Shown: piece by piece, positions 46,721 to 54,513 of the stretch
How the letters are laid out: every line of letters begins with the position of its first letter
How positions within the stretch are numbered: position 1 is the first letter of the stretch
Origin: a bacterium
GTDB lineage: Bacteria > Elusimicrobiota > Elusimicrobia > UBA1565 > UBA9628
Direction of reading: 5' to 3'
Assembly: GCA_021822495.1 (NCBI GenBank)
Contig: JAKAQO010000002.1
Coordinates: 208,667 to 272,666, forward strand
DNA length: 64,000 nt
Notes under the pieces: model-generated
The model's input: the letters and a program-made list of their open reading frames with translations, nothing else
The model's database searches: none
Told to the model about the DNA's origin: nothing
Position numbers and translations under genes: made by a program

Positions 46721-47782
46721 ATGATAAAAAAAATCAATAAAAGCGCGTTTTTAAAAGAACCCATCGAACACATTGACATCACTAAATTTAATGCAGTCCC
46801 TCTAGTAGAGGCGATGAGTAAAATGGCTTTTTCCGCCCGAGATCTCGCGCGCGCCTCTGAAATCTATGACCGGATGCTCGCCGACCAAGATACCTCAATC
46901 ATTCTTTGCTTGGCGGGGTCATTATTTTCAGCGGGACTTAAAAAAATTGTCTGGGATATGGTCGAAAACAATATGGTGGACGCCATCGTGTCGACCGGAG
47001 CCAATATTGTCGATCAAGACTTTTTTGAAGCGCTGGGAAACAAACACTATAAAGGCAGCAAGTGGGTTGACGACCACGCTCTTCGCGCCGCGCGCGTGGA
47101 CAGAATCTATGACACCTTTATTGATGAAGACGCTTTGGGCGACACCGACAACGTCAGCGCCGAAATTGCCGACCAATTGCCCCCGCGTCCCTATTCTTCC
47201 CGCGAATTCATCATGGAGATGGGAAAATATTTGATGACAAAAGGCAAAATCAAGGAATCGGTAATTTTGTCGGCTTATAAAAAAGGCCTCCCAATTTTTG
47301 TCCCGGCCTTTTCAGATTGCTCCGCGGGCTTTGGGCTTTTACACCATCAATGGCAAAATCCGGAAGAACATGTTTCCATTGATTCGGCGAAAGATTTCGT
47401 GGAACTCGTCAAAGTAAAAATAGCCTCGAAAGAAACCGGACTTCTGATGATTGGCGGCGGAGTTCCAAAAAATTTCGCGCAAGACGTGACCGTTGGAGTC
47501 GAAATGCTGGGGCTGGAACCCAAGATGCACAAATACGCGGTTCAAATTACGGTCGCCGATGAAAGAGACGGCGCCCTTTCCGGTTCCACCTTGAGAGAAG
47601 CCTGTTCTTGGGGCAAGGTAGACACGGTTTACGAACAAATGGTTTATTCCGAGGCAACCCTTGCGCTCCCGCTTCTTGCGTCCTACGCCTATCACAAAGG
47701 GTCCTGGAAAGCTCGCTCCGCTCGCCGTTTTAACAACGTTCTCAAGGCAGAAGAAAGAAAAACTTTATCCACCGCCAAATAA
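46721..47782 (+). CDS. Deoxyhypusine synthase-like protein
   Basis: 353 residues with the deoxyhypusine synthase fold. AGSLFSAGLKKIVWDMV, VSTGANIVDQD and VPAFSDCSAGFGLLHHQ match the NAD/spermidine sites; the catalytic Lys is Lys299 in CSWGKVDT (human Lys329, ...SWGK...). Bacteria lack eIF5A, so such proteins act on small amines, for example as homospermidine synthases. A GGAGG site precedes the ATG. It lies 9 bases before a ureohydrolase gene, a pairing that supports polyamine synthesis. Confidence 0.85.
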   Translation: MIKKINKSAFLKEPIEHIDITKFNAVPLVEAMSKMAFSARDLARASEIYDRMLADQDTSIILCLAGSLFSAGLKKIVWDMVENNMVDAIVSTGANIVDQDFFEALGNKHYKGSKWVDDHALRAARVDRIYDTFIDEDALGDTDNVSAEIADQLPPRPYSSREFIMEMGKYLMTKGKIKESVILSAYKKGLPIFVPAFSDCSAGFGLLHHQWQNPEEHVSIDSAKDFVELVKVKIASKETGLLMIGGGVPKNFAQDVTVGVEMLGLEPKMHKYAVQITVADERDGALSGSTLREACSWGKVDTVYEQMVYSEATLALPLLASYAYHKGSWKARSARRFNNVLKAEERKTLSTAK

Positions 47783-47791
47783 GTCGGCCTC

Positions 47792-48850
47792 ATGGACAAA
47801 AATTTCGATCCGAACTCGGCAGCAACAGAGGATTCCGGAATTTTTGGGCTTCCTTTCAAGGAAGCGGATGCGGCCTTGGTTTATCTTCCCGTTCCTTGGG
47901 AAGCAACCGCTTCTTACGGCGGCGGAACCGCCAAAGCCCCCGCGGCCATTTTTCAAGCGAGCCGCCAAGTCGATCTTTTCGATGGGGAAGTCCGCAAGCC
48001 ATACGAACCGGGGCTTTTTTTCAAACCTGAGTCGAAAAAAATCAGAGAATGGAATAAGACAGCCAAGGCCGCCGCGCAAAAAATAATCGCTCATGGCGGA
48101 GAGGTTTCAAAAAACAAGACTCTTCAAAAATCTTTGGCCCTCGTCAACGGCTTAAGCGAAAAACTCAATGAGGAAGTTTATCAAGAATCGCGCCGCATAC
48201 TCGAAGCAAAAAAAATTCTCGCCGTAATCGGTGGAGACCATTCGGCCCCCTACGGAGCGCTCAAGGCCGCCGCTGAAAAATTTCCCGGGTTTGGAATTCT
48301 TCATTTCGACGCGCATCATGATTTAAGACGCGCCTATGAAGGATTCACCCACTCGCACGCATCTATCCTCTACAACGTTTTGGAAAACATTCCGGTGTCC
48401 CGTCTTGTCCAAGTTGGCATCCGGGATTTCTGCGAGGAAGAGTTTGAATACGCGCGCAAAAAAAGCTCCCAAGTCTCCGTTTTTTACGACGCTCAGATCA
48501 AGGCTTCCCTTTTTTCAGGCGAACCTTGGATGGGGATTGCCTCTCGCATTATTTCTCAACTTCCGGAAAAAATCTGGATTACCTTTGACATTGACGCCTT
48601 GGACCCTCGTTTTTGCCCAAACACCGGCACCCCCGTTCCTGGAGGGCTTGATCTTGACCAAGCCGTCTATCTCATCTCTCTGGCCGTCAAAAACGGGCGC
48701 AAAATTGTCGGCTTTGACCTCAATGAAGTTTCCCCTGGCGCTCATTCTCAAAACGGCGAATGGGACGCAAACGTCGGCGCCCGGCTTCTCTACAAAATGA
48801 CCGCCTGGACATTGGCCAGTCTGGGCCTAAGACCCTACTCAAGACCCTGA
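47792..48850 (+). CDS. Ureohydrolase (agmatinase/arginase family)
   Basis: 352 residues, binuclear manganese hydrolase. Metal ligands are in GGDHSAP, FDAHHDLR and FDIDALDPRFCPNTGTPVPGG; SHASILYN carries the second His. It is longer than typical agmatinases, with an insert around residues 60-120. Agmatine, or another guanidine made by the neighbouring synthase, is the probable substrate, giving urea and putrescine-type amine. It has no obvious ribosome site, so coupling to the upstream gene is likely. Confidence 0.86.
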   Translation: MDKNFDPNSAATEDSGIFGLPFKEADAALVYLPVPWEATASYGGGTAKAPAAIFQASRQVDLFDGEVRKPYEPGLFFKPESKKIREWNKTAKAAAQKIIAHGGEVSKNKTLQKSLALVNGLSEKLNEEVYQESRRILEAKKILAVIGGDHSAPYGALKAAAEKFPGFGILHFDAHHDLRRAYEGFTHSHASILYNVLENIPVSRLVQVGIRDFCEEEFEYARKKSSQVSVFYDAQIKASLFSGEPWMGIASRIISQLPEKIWITFDIDALDPRFCPNTGTPVPGGLDLDQAVYLISLAVKNGRKIVGFDLNEVSPGAHSQNGEWDANVGARLLYKMTAWTLASLGLRPYSRP

Positions 48851-48860
48851 ATCCTTTTTA

Positions 48861-48882
48861 GCTTTTTGGACATCCAAAAAGC
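48861..48882. other. Hairpin before the disulfide oxidoreductase gene
   Basis: GCTTTTTGGA and TCCAAAAAGC, a 10-base inverted repeat over CA (practical loop of four). The GGAGGGG ribosome site starts directly after it. Could stabilise the message or regulate translation. Confidence 0.5.
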
Positions 48883-48893
48883 AGGAGGGGTTT

Positions 48894-49544
48894 ATGGAAC
48901 TACTCAACGAAGAAGTCCGCAGTGAAATTAAGCGCAGGCTGGAGTTTTTGCCTAGCGAAGTTAAGCTGGTTTTCTTTAAACAGAATCTGGATTGCCCAAC
49001 TTGCGAAGTAGTGGAGTCGCTATTGCAAGAATTAGCCTCTCTATCGTCGCATTTAAGACTTGAGATTCACAACCGACTCACGGAAGCGGAAAGAGCCAAG
49101 GAATATGGAATTGATAAAGCCCCCGCATTGATTCTGGAAGGCCCTGCGGGAAACCGCGTGAGGTTCTACGGTCTTCCCGGAGGATATGAGTTTGCGTCTT
49201 TACTTGAAGCGATTAATGACATCTCCGTTGGACACGCGGATTTATCCAATGAGACTAAAAAAAGTCTTTCCACGCTCAAAACGCCAATTCACATTCAAGT
49301 CTTTGTCACGCCTCACTGTCCTTATTGTCCCTCCGCCGTGCGCACGGCGCACAAATTAGCGACTTCATTTCCCGGAATTACCGCCGACATGGTGGAAGCC
49401 GAGGAATTTCCGGAATTATCCATGAAATTCGGGGTATCCGGCGTGCCAAAAATTATCATCAACGAAAAGAGCGGCTTTGACGGAGCGCGGCCTGAGTCCG
49501 CCTTTGTGTCTGCGATTTTAGAGTCTGTTTCCGCAACCGGTTAG
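48894..49544 (+). CDS. Tandem thioredoxin-fold protein disulfide oxidoreductase
   Basis: 216 residues with two thioredoxin/glutaredoxin folds. The first has the redox motif CPTC (residues ~34-37), the second CPYC (~143-146) in FVTPHCPYCPSAVR, and a cis-Pro in VSGVPKI. This matches the PDO family known mainly in thermophiles and some anaerobes, where it maintains cytosolic disulfides with thioredoxin reductase. GFDGARPE near the C-terminus corresponds to the family F-x-G-A-x-P-E end. Confidence 0.85.
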   Translation: MELLNEEVRSEIKRRLEFLPSEVKLVFFKQNLDCPTCEVVESLLQELASLSSHLRLEIHNRLTEAERAKEYGIDKAPALILEGPAGNRVRFYGLPGGYEFASLLEAINDISVGHADLSNETKKSLSTLKTPIHIQVFVTPHCPYCPSAVRTAHKLATSFPGITADMVEAEEFPELSMKFGVSGVPKIIINEKSGFDGARPESAFVSAILESVSATG

Positions 49545-49564
49545 AAAAGACCCCATTAAAAAAG

Positions 49565-49640
49565 TGGTGGACGTGACAGGGATCGAACCTGCGACCTCCT
49601 CGTTGCGAACGAGGCGCTCTCCCAGCTGAGCTACACGCCC
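49565..49640 (-). tRNA. tRNA-Ala (CGC)
   Basis: 76 bases with encoded CCA. Acceptor GGGCGTG pairs with CACGTCC, anticodon stem CCTCG/CGAGG holds loop TTCGCAA with anticodon CGC, and TTCGATC is the T-loop. A consensus -10 box lies just upstream. Confidence 0.96.
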
Positions 49641-49649
49641 ATTGTTAGA

Positions 49650-49655
49650 ATTATA
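49650..49655 (-). promoter_or_regulatory. -10 box of tRNA-Ala
   Basis: Perfect TATAAT on the minus strand, putting the transcript start near 49643, three bases before the tRNA. The -35 zone overlaps the CTAGG motif of the divergent gene (49675-49679). Confidence 0.6.
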
Positions 49656-49674
49656 CAAAATCCCCTCACTCAAA

Positions 49675-49743
49675 CTAGGTCCTTTAGCCTGATCACTCCT
49701 AGGCCTTTCGGCCCATGCGTGAATGAAACCCCGCTGATACAAT
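49675..49743 (+). promoter_or_regulatory. Promoter with tandem CTAGG motifs before the 404-residue-type exported protein
   Basis: CTAGGTCCTTTAGCC (49675-49689) and CTAGGCCTTTCGGCCC (49699-49714), 24 bases apart, then 23 bases to TACAAT (49738-49743). Same layout as at 35890-35960. Predicted start near 49750. Confidence 0.6.
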
Positions 49744-49770
49744 AAACTCATGAAGCACGGGGGTTTATCA

Positions 49771-50964
49771 ATGAAAAAACCGCTTACGGCAGTTTCAAAC
49801 ACGGCGTTAATTGCGCTAACCTTGGCGCTGTCTTCCCATTTCGTTTTCGCGATGGAAGAAGACAGTCTTCACGAGAATTTCCCAGATAGAATTTCTCTCT
49901 CAAATGCGGCCTTAAATCCGGGAACAAACCTCCCCTCGAATATTTCCGCTGATGAAGAAATAGGCAACATTTCCGCGGAAGAATTTCTCGTCAATCCCAA
50001 AATGAACGCCCAAGAACTTTCAGTCAAGGACCAAAATAAAACCGTAACGGAAACATCTAACCTTCAAACCCTTTCAAATGCCGCCTCTCAAAAAAAGGCT
50101 TTCTCCGTTCATTCCGCCAAAAGAATGACCGTAAAAGCGCTCCGGCGCGTTCGCTCGGCCGTTTCGGAAAAGATTTCAGACGCCTTGGGAAGCGTCTGGG
50201 CGAAGTTTTTTGACAACGAAAACGCCAGACGGCGCTTAAGCACGGGAAGCCTTGTTCCCGTCGCTTATCAAAACGGAAAAACGCAAAATTTTATTCCCGG
50301 AGAAAAGCGCGCCAAGTTCAATTTACAGAAGTATCGGGAAACTTCTTCCGGAATAAATTCCCAACGCCAAAATGAGCCCCCTCCCCCATCCGGGAACAAA
50401 TCTTCCGCAACAAGAAAGTGGGCAATGAAATTTCTGGCGCTCACCGAATTATCCGCAGGAGCGGTATTCCTGCCGTTTTTGCCTTACCCCTTAGTTTTTC
50501 TGGCCTCATGGGCATTGATCGTCATTGGAAACATGATTGGCCCGCGCGCTCTCCAAAACGCTCTGTCAAAAGGCGAAAAACCCATTCCTAATTGGCGGCT
50601 TTATATGGGGCGGGCCCTTATGATTGCGGGCGCGGGCGGCTATATCTCAGGGCTTGTCGGACTTATAACAGGAACGGGGCTCATCTCGGCGCATGCGGCC
50701 GCAAGCGCCCTTCCGTTTGACACGACAAGTTCTCAAGCCAGCCGAACCCTGCTTGAGTGGCTGATGCGCGGCGCCATCGGCGGCGGGCTCATCGCCAGCG
50801 CTATCGATCTCGCCAAAAACTTCCTTGAAAAAATTCCCTCCGTCTCCGGGAAATTAATTCATGCTAAAATAAATTGGATCGCTTTGGGGCTCTACCTCCT
50901 CATTGGTCTGGGCCTAGGCGCGGTCTTGGGGTTTGGGCTTGGTTCTTTCGCCATTATTTTGTAA
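49771..50964 (+). CDS. Exported membrane protein of unknown function
   Basis: 397 residues from the ATG at 49771, preceded by a GGGGG site; the ATG at 49750 would begin almost at the predicted transcript start. A signal peptide or anchor (TAVSNTALIALTLALSSHF) is followed by ~190 polar residues, then after SSATRKWAMKF about five membrane helices rich in Gly (LIAGAGGYISGLVGLITG is split by loops; IGLGLGAVLGFGLG at the end). No family recognised. Possibly a sensor or pore with an exported N-domain. Confidence 0.75.
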   Translation: MKKPLTAVSNTALIALTLALSSHFVFAMEEDSLHENFPDRISLSNAALNPGTNLPSNISADEEIGNISAEEFLVNPKMNAQELSVKDQNKTVTETSNLQTLSNAASQKKAFSVHSAKRMTVKALRRVRSAVSEKISDALGSVWAKFFDNENARRRLSTGSLVPVAYQNGKTQNFIPGEKRAKFNLQKYRETSSGINSQRQNEPPPPSGNKSSATRKWAMKFLALTELSAGAVFLPFLPYPLVFLASWALIVIGNMIGPRALQNALSKGEKPIPNWRLYMGRALMIAGAGGYISGLVGLITGTGLISAHAAASALPFDTTSSQASRTLLEWLMRGAIGGGLIASAIDLAKNFLEKIPSVSGKLIHAKINWIALGLYLLIGLGLGAVLGFGLGSFAIIL

Positions 50965-50983
50965 GTTTTAAAAAGGAGAAAAA

Positions 50984-51958
50984 ATGAATAAAATGCGTTG
51001 TCTTTCGGCGGCTATTTTATCGGCCAGTTTTTTTTCAGTTCGCTCGGCTTTCGCGGCCCCTTATGGGGAATATCTTGTGGCTCCTAAACCGCTGAACGAA
51101 TTCTCAATTCTCGGCGACCGAAAACAAATTCTTAAGTATTACGGCGGCCCGGTCATTTCCCATGTCAAGGTTTTCGTCGTTTATTGGGGGAGTGATGTCA
51201 CAACAGAATCCCAGGTGAAACTTAAGCCTTTTTACCAATCTATTCTTGGCAGCGACTACATGGACGTTCTTGCCCAGTATAAGACGGATATTCCCGCAAT
51301 GGACGGACGAAAAGGCACCGGACAAACCATCGGACGCGGGCGCTTTATCGGCCAAGCAACGATCGAACCCAAGAATCAAGCGACGACTCTGGCTGATGAC
51401 ATGATTCAAAAAGAGCTTTCTCTCCAAATCGCCAAAGGAGCTTTACCCTCTCCGGATGCGAACACCCTTTACATGATTTATTTCCCGCAAGGAATCACAA
51501 TCAAAGGCCCAGGCGGATCCGGCGACTCTTGCCAAACCTTTGACGCCTACCACAATGGATTTAAAGCGCTAGGCGGCGCGATTTTCTACGGGGTCATGCC
51601 GGACTGTGAAGAAAATTTTGCCTCCGTGTCCGTCGCCTCTTCCCATGAGATGATCGAAGCCGTCACCGATCCCTTTCCAACTCCGGGAACGCATCCCGCC
51701 TATCCGCAGGCTTGGAATTCCATTCGCGGAGACGAGGTCGCCGATCTCTGCGAGATGGAAGCGCCCTCCTATGTTTCAGGAAACGTGAGCGACGTCGTCT
51801 CAAGGTTTTGGGATAATTCCATCGGCGCGTGCGCCAAAGGGCCCTGGACGGATGAGGCGGCTTTGCGCGCCGCTCTTTCCTCTACAATTCAGCCCAACCT
51901 GAGTCCGATTCAGGCGATGTCTTCTCTCTCAATGGGGAACTTATGGCGGGGACGATAA
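50984..51958 (+). CDS. Exported protein with SHEMxEAxTDP motif, possible metallo-hydrolase
   Basis: 324 residues with a signal peptide ending near RSAFAAP. GGPVISHVKVFVVYWGSD begins the mature fold. SSHEMIEAVTDPFP (about residue 225) followed by RGDEVADLCE (about 255) is a paired motif seen in bacterial relatives of plant EXORDIUM-like proteins and suggests a zinc site (HExxxA...). Two Cys flank the YHNGF region (DSCQTFDAY, PDCEEN). Catalytic activity is inferred only. Strong AAAGGAG site; probably cotranscribed with the preceding gene. Confidence 0.75.
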   Translation: MNKMRCLSAAILSASFFSVRSAFAAPYGEYLVAPKPLNEFSILGDRKQILKYYGGPVISHVKVFVVYWGSDVTTESQVKLKPFYQSILGSDYMDVLAQYKTDIPAMDGRKGTGQTIGRGRFIGQATIEPKNQATTLADDMIQKELSLQIAKGALPSPDANTLYMIYFPQGITIKGPGGSGDSCQTFDAYHNGFKALGGAIFYGVMPDCEENFASVSVASSHEMIEAVTDPFPTPGTHPAYPQAWNSIRGDEVADLCEMEAPSYVSGNVSDVVSRFWDNSIGACAKGPWTDEAALRAALSSTIQPNLSPIQAMSSLSMGNLWRGR

Positions 51959-51960
51959 GG

Positions 51961-53004
51961 TCAAACCAAGGTTTTTAAATCAATTGAAAACCGGTAGCGG
52001 ACGTCCTGTTTCATCATCCGCTCGTAAGCCCGATTTACATCCTGAATCTTAATGACCTCGACATCCGCCAATACCTTGTGTTTCGCGCAAAAATCCAGCA
52101 TTTCCTGAGTTTCGGAAAGGCCGCCGATCAGAGAACCCGCTAAAGTCCTCCGGCCCATAATCAGCGGAAACGCCGAAACCTCTAAAGGAACCGGAGAAGC
52201 TCCCACCAAAACCAAGGCCCCATCTAATTTCAACATTCCCAAGGCGGAGTTTAAGTCATGTTTGGCGGAAACCGTATCAATAATGAAATTGAGATGCCCC
52301 GCCATTTTAGAGGCGGCGTTCGCATCAGACAAGAGAACAAAATCATCAGCCCCCAAACGTTTGGCGTCCGGTTTTTTAGATGGGGAGTGGCTTAAGACAA
52401 AAACCTCCGCGCCCATCGCCTTGGCGATTTTAACCGCCATGTGCCCAAGCCCGCCCAAACCTAAAACCCCGACGCGCGAATGAGGCCCCACCTTAAAACG
52501 CTTAAGGGGAGAATAAGTCGTAATTCCGGCGCACAAAAGAGGCGCGACCCTTTCCATGGGGAGGCCGGACGCGATTTTTAAAACAAAATCTTGATCGACG
52601 ACGATATGGGAAGAATACCCGCCTTGGGTCGTCTGTCCGTCCCGTCCAATGCTGTTATAGGTAAAAGTCGCGGGTCCCGCGCAGAACTGTTCAAGCCCTT
52701 GGGAACAAGACTCGCATTTACGGCAAGAGTCAACCAAGCATCCCACGCCCGCAAAATCGCCTTCCTTAAATTTTTTCACATCTTTTCCGACTTCCTTGAC
52801 CAATCCCACGATTTCATGGCCTGGAACCATCGGATAAACTGCCGATCCCCATTCATTGCGCGCGGAATGGATGTCGGAATGGCAGATTCCGCAGTAGCTA
52901 ATTTCAATTTGAACGTCCTTGGGCCCCACTTCTCTTCGCTCAAAAACAAAAGATTCGAGCGGGGTCGTTGCGCTTTTTGCGGCGTATCCACGGCATTGGC
53001 TCAT
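51961..53004 (-). CDS. Zinc alcohol dehydrogenase, NADP(H)-dependent YahK/CAD type
   Basis: Medium-chain alcohol/aldehyde oxidoreductase, 347 residues. Catalytic zinc ligands in SYCGICHSDIH and GHEIVG, structural zinc Cys in DSCRKCESC...LEQFC, and cofactor loop LGLGGLGHMAVKIA. TYNSIGRDGQTTQGGYSSH is the insert typical of the broad-range aldehyde reductase group. ATG 53004 has GGAG upstream. Convergent to the exported gene with a 2-base gap. Confidence 0.93.
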   Translation of the reverse strand: MSQCRGYAAKSATTPLESFVFERREVGPKDVQIEISYCGICHSDIHSARNEWGSAVYPMVPGHEIVGLVKEVGKDVKKFKEGDFAGVGCLVDSCRKCESCSQGLEQFCAGPATFTYNSIGRDGQTTQGGYSSHIVVDQDFVLKIASGLPMERVAPLLCAGITTYSPLKRFKVGPHSRVGVLGLGGLGHMAVKIAKAMGAEVFVLSHSPSKKPDAKRLGADDFVLLSDANAASKMAGHLNFIIDTVSAKHDLNSALGMLKLDGALVLVGASPVPLEVSAFPLIMGRRTLAGSLIGGLSETQEMLDFCAKHKVLADVEVIKIQDVNRAYERMMKQDVRYRFSIDLKTLV

Positions 53005-53139
53005 AATGATTTCTCCTGATCTCCCTCTACTTTACAAAATCGGGATTTTAGTGGCAAAGGCCTTCTCATTTTGCCAAAATATAAGAGTAGTGGGAGACAA
53101 AAACCATGCCTCCACAAAAACGAACAAAGGAGAAAAACC

Positions 53140-53511
53140 ATGATCACTGAAACCAAAGAAATGAGCGCCGTGGATTATTTTAGGGCGAAACTTCAGTTTG
53201 AGACCACCCCGCATGAACTGAGTTCCGCGCTCGAGAAAAAAAGCGTGTTTCTCGTGGACGTCCGGGATTCCGAATCCTATAAAAAAGAGCACATCACCGG
53301 TTCCGTCAATATTCCGTTTGCGGATATCGTGAGCTCTCTCTCTAAATTCCCCAAGGATAAAACCGTTGTCCTTTATTGCTGGAACATCACCTGCGCCCTG
53401 GCACCTAAAGCGGCCTTGATGTTGGCTGAAAAAGGCTTCAATGTCCAGGAGCTTTTCGGCGGAATCGCGGAGTGGAAAGGAAAGGGCTTCTCAGTCGAAT
53501 CAAGCAAATAA
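53140..53511 (+). CDS. Rhodanese-like domain protein
   Basis: 123 residues from the ATG at 53140, after AAGGAG. Single rhodanese domain: FLVDVRDSESYKKEHITGSVNIPF and the active Cys in VVLYCWNITCALAPKAA, then ELFGGIAEWKGKG. The active-site loop CWNITC is longer and more hydrophobic than in classical sulfurtransferases, as in some sulfur-carrier rhodaneses. The frame extends upstream to 53071 without a ribosome site. Confidence 0.9.
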   Translation: MITETKEMSAVDYFRAKLQFETTPHELSSALEKKSVFLVDVRDSESYKKEHITGSVNIPFADIVSSLSKFPKDKTVVLYCWNITCALAPKAALMLAEKGFNVQELFGGIAEWKGKGFSVESSK

Positions 53512-53530
53512 GCTAAGCCTTAAGCCGTAA

Positions 53531-53564
53531 AAAAAGCCCCTCTGAAACTTCAGAGGGGCTTTTT
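53531..53564. terminator. Bidirectional rho-independent terminator
   Basis: Stem AAAAAGCCCCTCTGA (53531-53545) and TCAGAGGGGCTTTTT (53550-53564) over a 4-base loop. Ends both the rhodanese gene and the convergent exported-protein gene. Confidence 0.9.
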
Positions 53565-53576
53565 ATTTTCCGATGA

Positions 53577-54482
53577 TTAAAGTTTCAGGCTCGCCCCGAC
53601 ATTGATAAAGTTTTCGGCCGTCGTGCCCGGCTGAACATAATGTTCGTAGGAGGCGTTAAAGGCCAACATCATCAAGTTCGCGGCAACTCCGAACGAATAG
53701 GCGTCGGAAGCCTGCGCGCCTAATTGGAAGGTCGTATGCGTATAAGAAAGGTACGGCGTTAAAAATGGAATCATCTGCATTTGGATTTTAGCGTTGACCG
53801 ACATATCTGGAAAACCCAAGACGACATTGGTGACTCCATCCAGATTCGTCACTTCGGCGTTTTGAACGCCAAGTCCTCCGAGGTTTTGGTCATAGAGAGA
53901 TTTCGTGACGTTAACCGTCATCAAATTATCCATCACGGCCGCGTCAACCGAACCGTGGATATTGGTTTGCCCGAAGTTCGCGCTCCCGGCCCGCCCCAAA
54001 AAGGTGGAATCTTCGCCGTTATGGATTTCCATCGCGCCAAGTCTCAAATCGACTCCCGCGAGTCCCGCGTTATTGGGACCCCAATAATAAGGATTGGAAG
54101 CCTGAGCCGCCGCCCTTAGGGGCGGTCCGTTTCCAGGCATCAAGCTCAAAACTCCATCGGCGCCGAAGAAATAATTATTGTAGCCGTCAATCGTCGGCGT
54201 CGCGCCGCCCGAAAGACCCAAGCCCCAACTTTTTTTATCATAGGCCGCACGCAAGGAGTAAGTCCTATAGGTGAAGCCCTTGGTCCCGTCTCCATGATAT
54301 TCCTCAAAAGACGGTTGGAAGTGGAGGTCACCCCCGATATCGGCCGAAGCCTGGGTGCCGACATATCCCCCGCTTCCCATGGTTTGATTGACATTTCCGT
54401 CCGCAAACATGGCGGAGGCTGGAAGAGCGCTCAAAGTTCCCAGCGCCAACGTCAATGCAAGACCGTAGATAAATGTTTTCAT
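53577..54482 (-). CDS. Exported, probably outer-membrane beta-rich protein
   Basis: 301 residues from the ATG at 54482, signal peptide ending near SALPASA. The mature part has Gly/Asn/Asp/Tyr-rich alternating strands (WGLGLSGGATP, LSYTHTTFQLGAQ, AFNASYEHYVQPG, FINVGASLKL), typical of a small beta-barrel, though the last residue is Leu rather than Phe. No family recognised. It shares a terminator with the rhodanese gene. Confidence 0.7.
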   Translation of the reverse strand: MKTFIYGLALTLALGTLSALPASAMFADGNVNQTMGSGGYVGTQASADIGGDLHFQPSFEEYHGDGTKGFTYRTYSLRAAYDKKSWGLGLSGGATPTIDGYNNYFFGADGVLSLMPGNGPPLRAAAQASNPYYWGPNNAGLAGVDLRLGAMEIHNGEDSTFLGRAGSANFGQTNIHGSVDAAVMDNLMTVNVTKSLYDQNLGGLGVQNAEVTNLDGVTNVVLGFPDMSVNAKIQMQMIPFLTPYLSYTHTTFQLGAQASDAYSFGVAANLMMLAFNASYEHYVQPGTTAENFINVGASLKL

Positions 54483-54513
54483 GAAAACATTATATATCAA
54501 AATTCGCTTTAAA

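Noticed and set aside
49518-49802. 94-residue minus-strand frame containing RVAQLGERLVRNEEVAGSIPV
   Set aside because: It is the well-known false translation across a tRNA gene; tRNA-Ala occupies 49565-49640.
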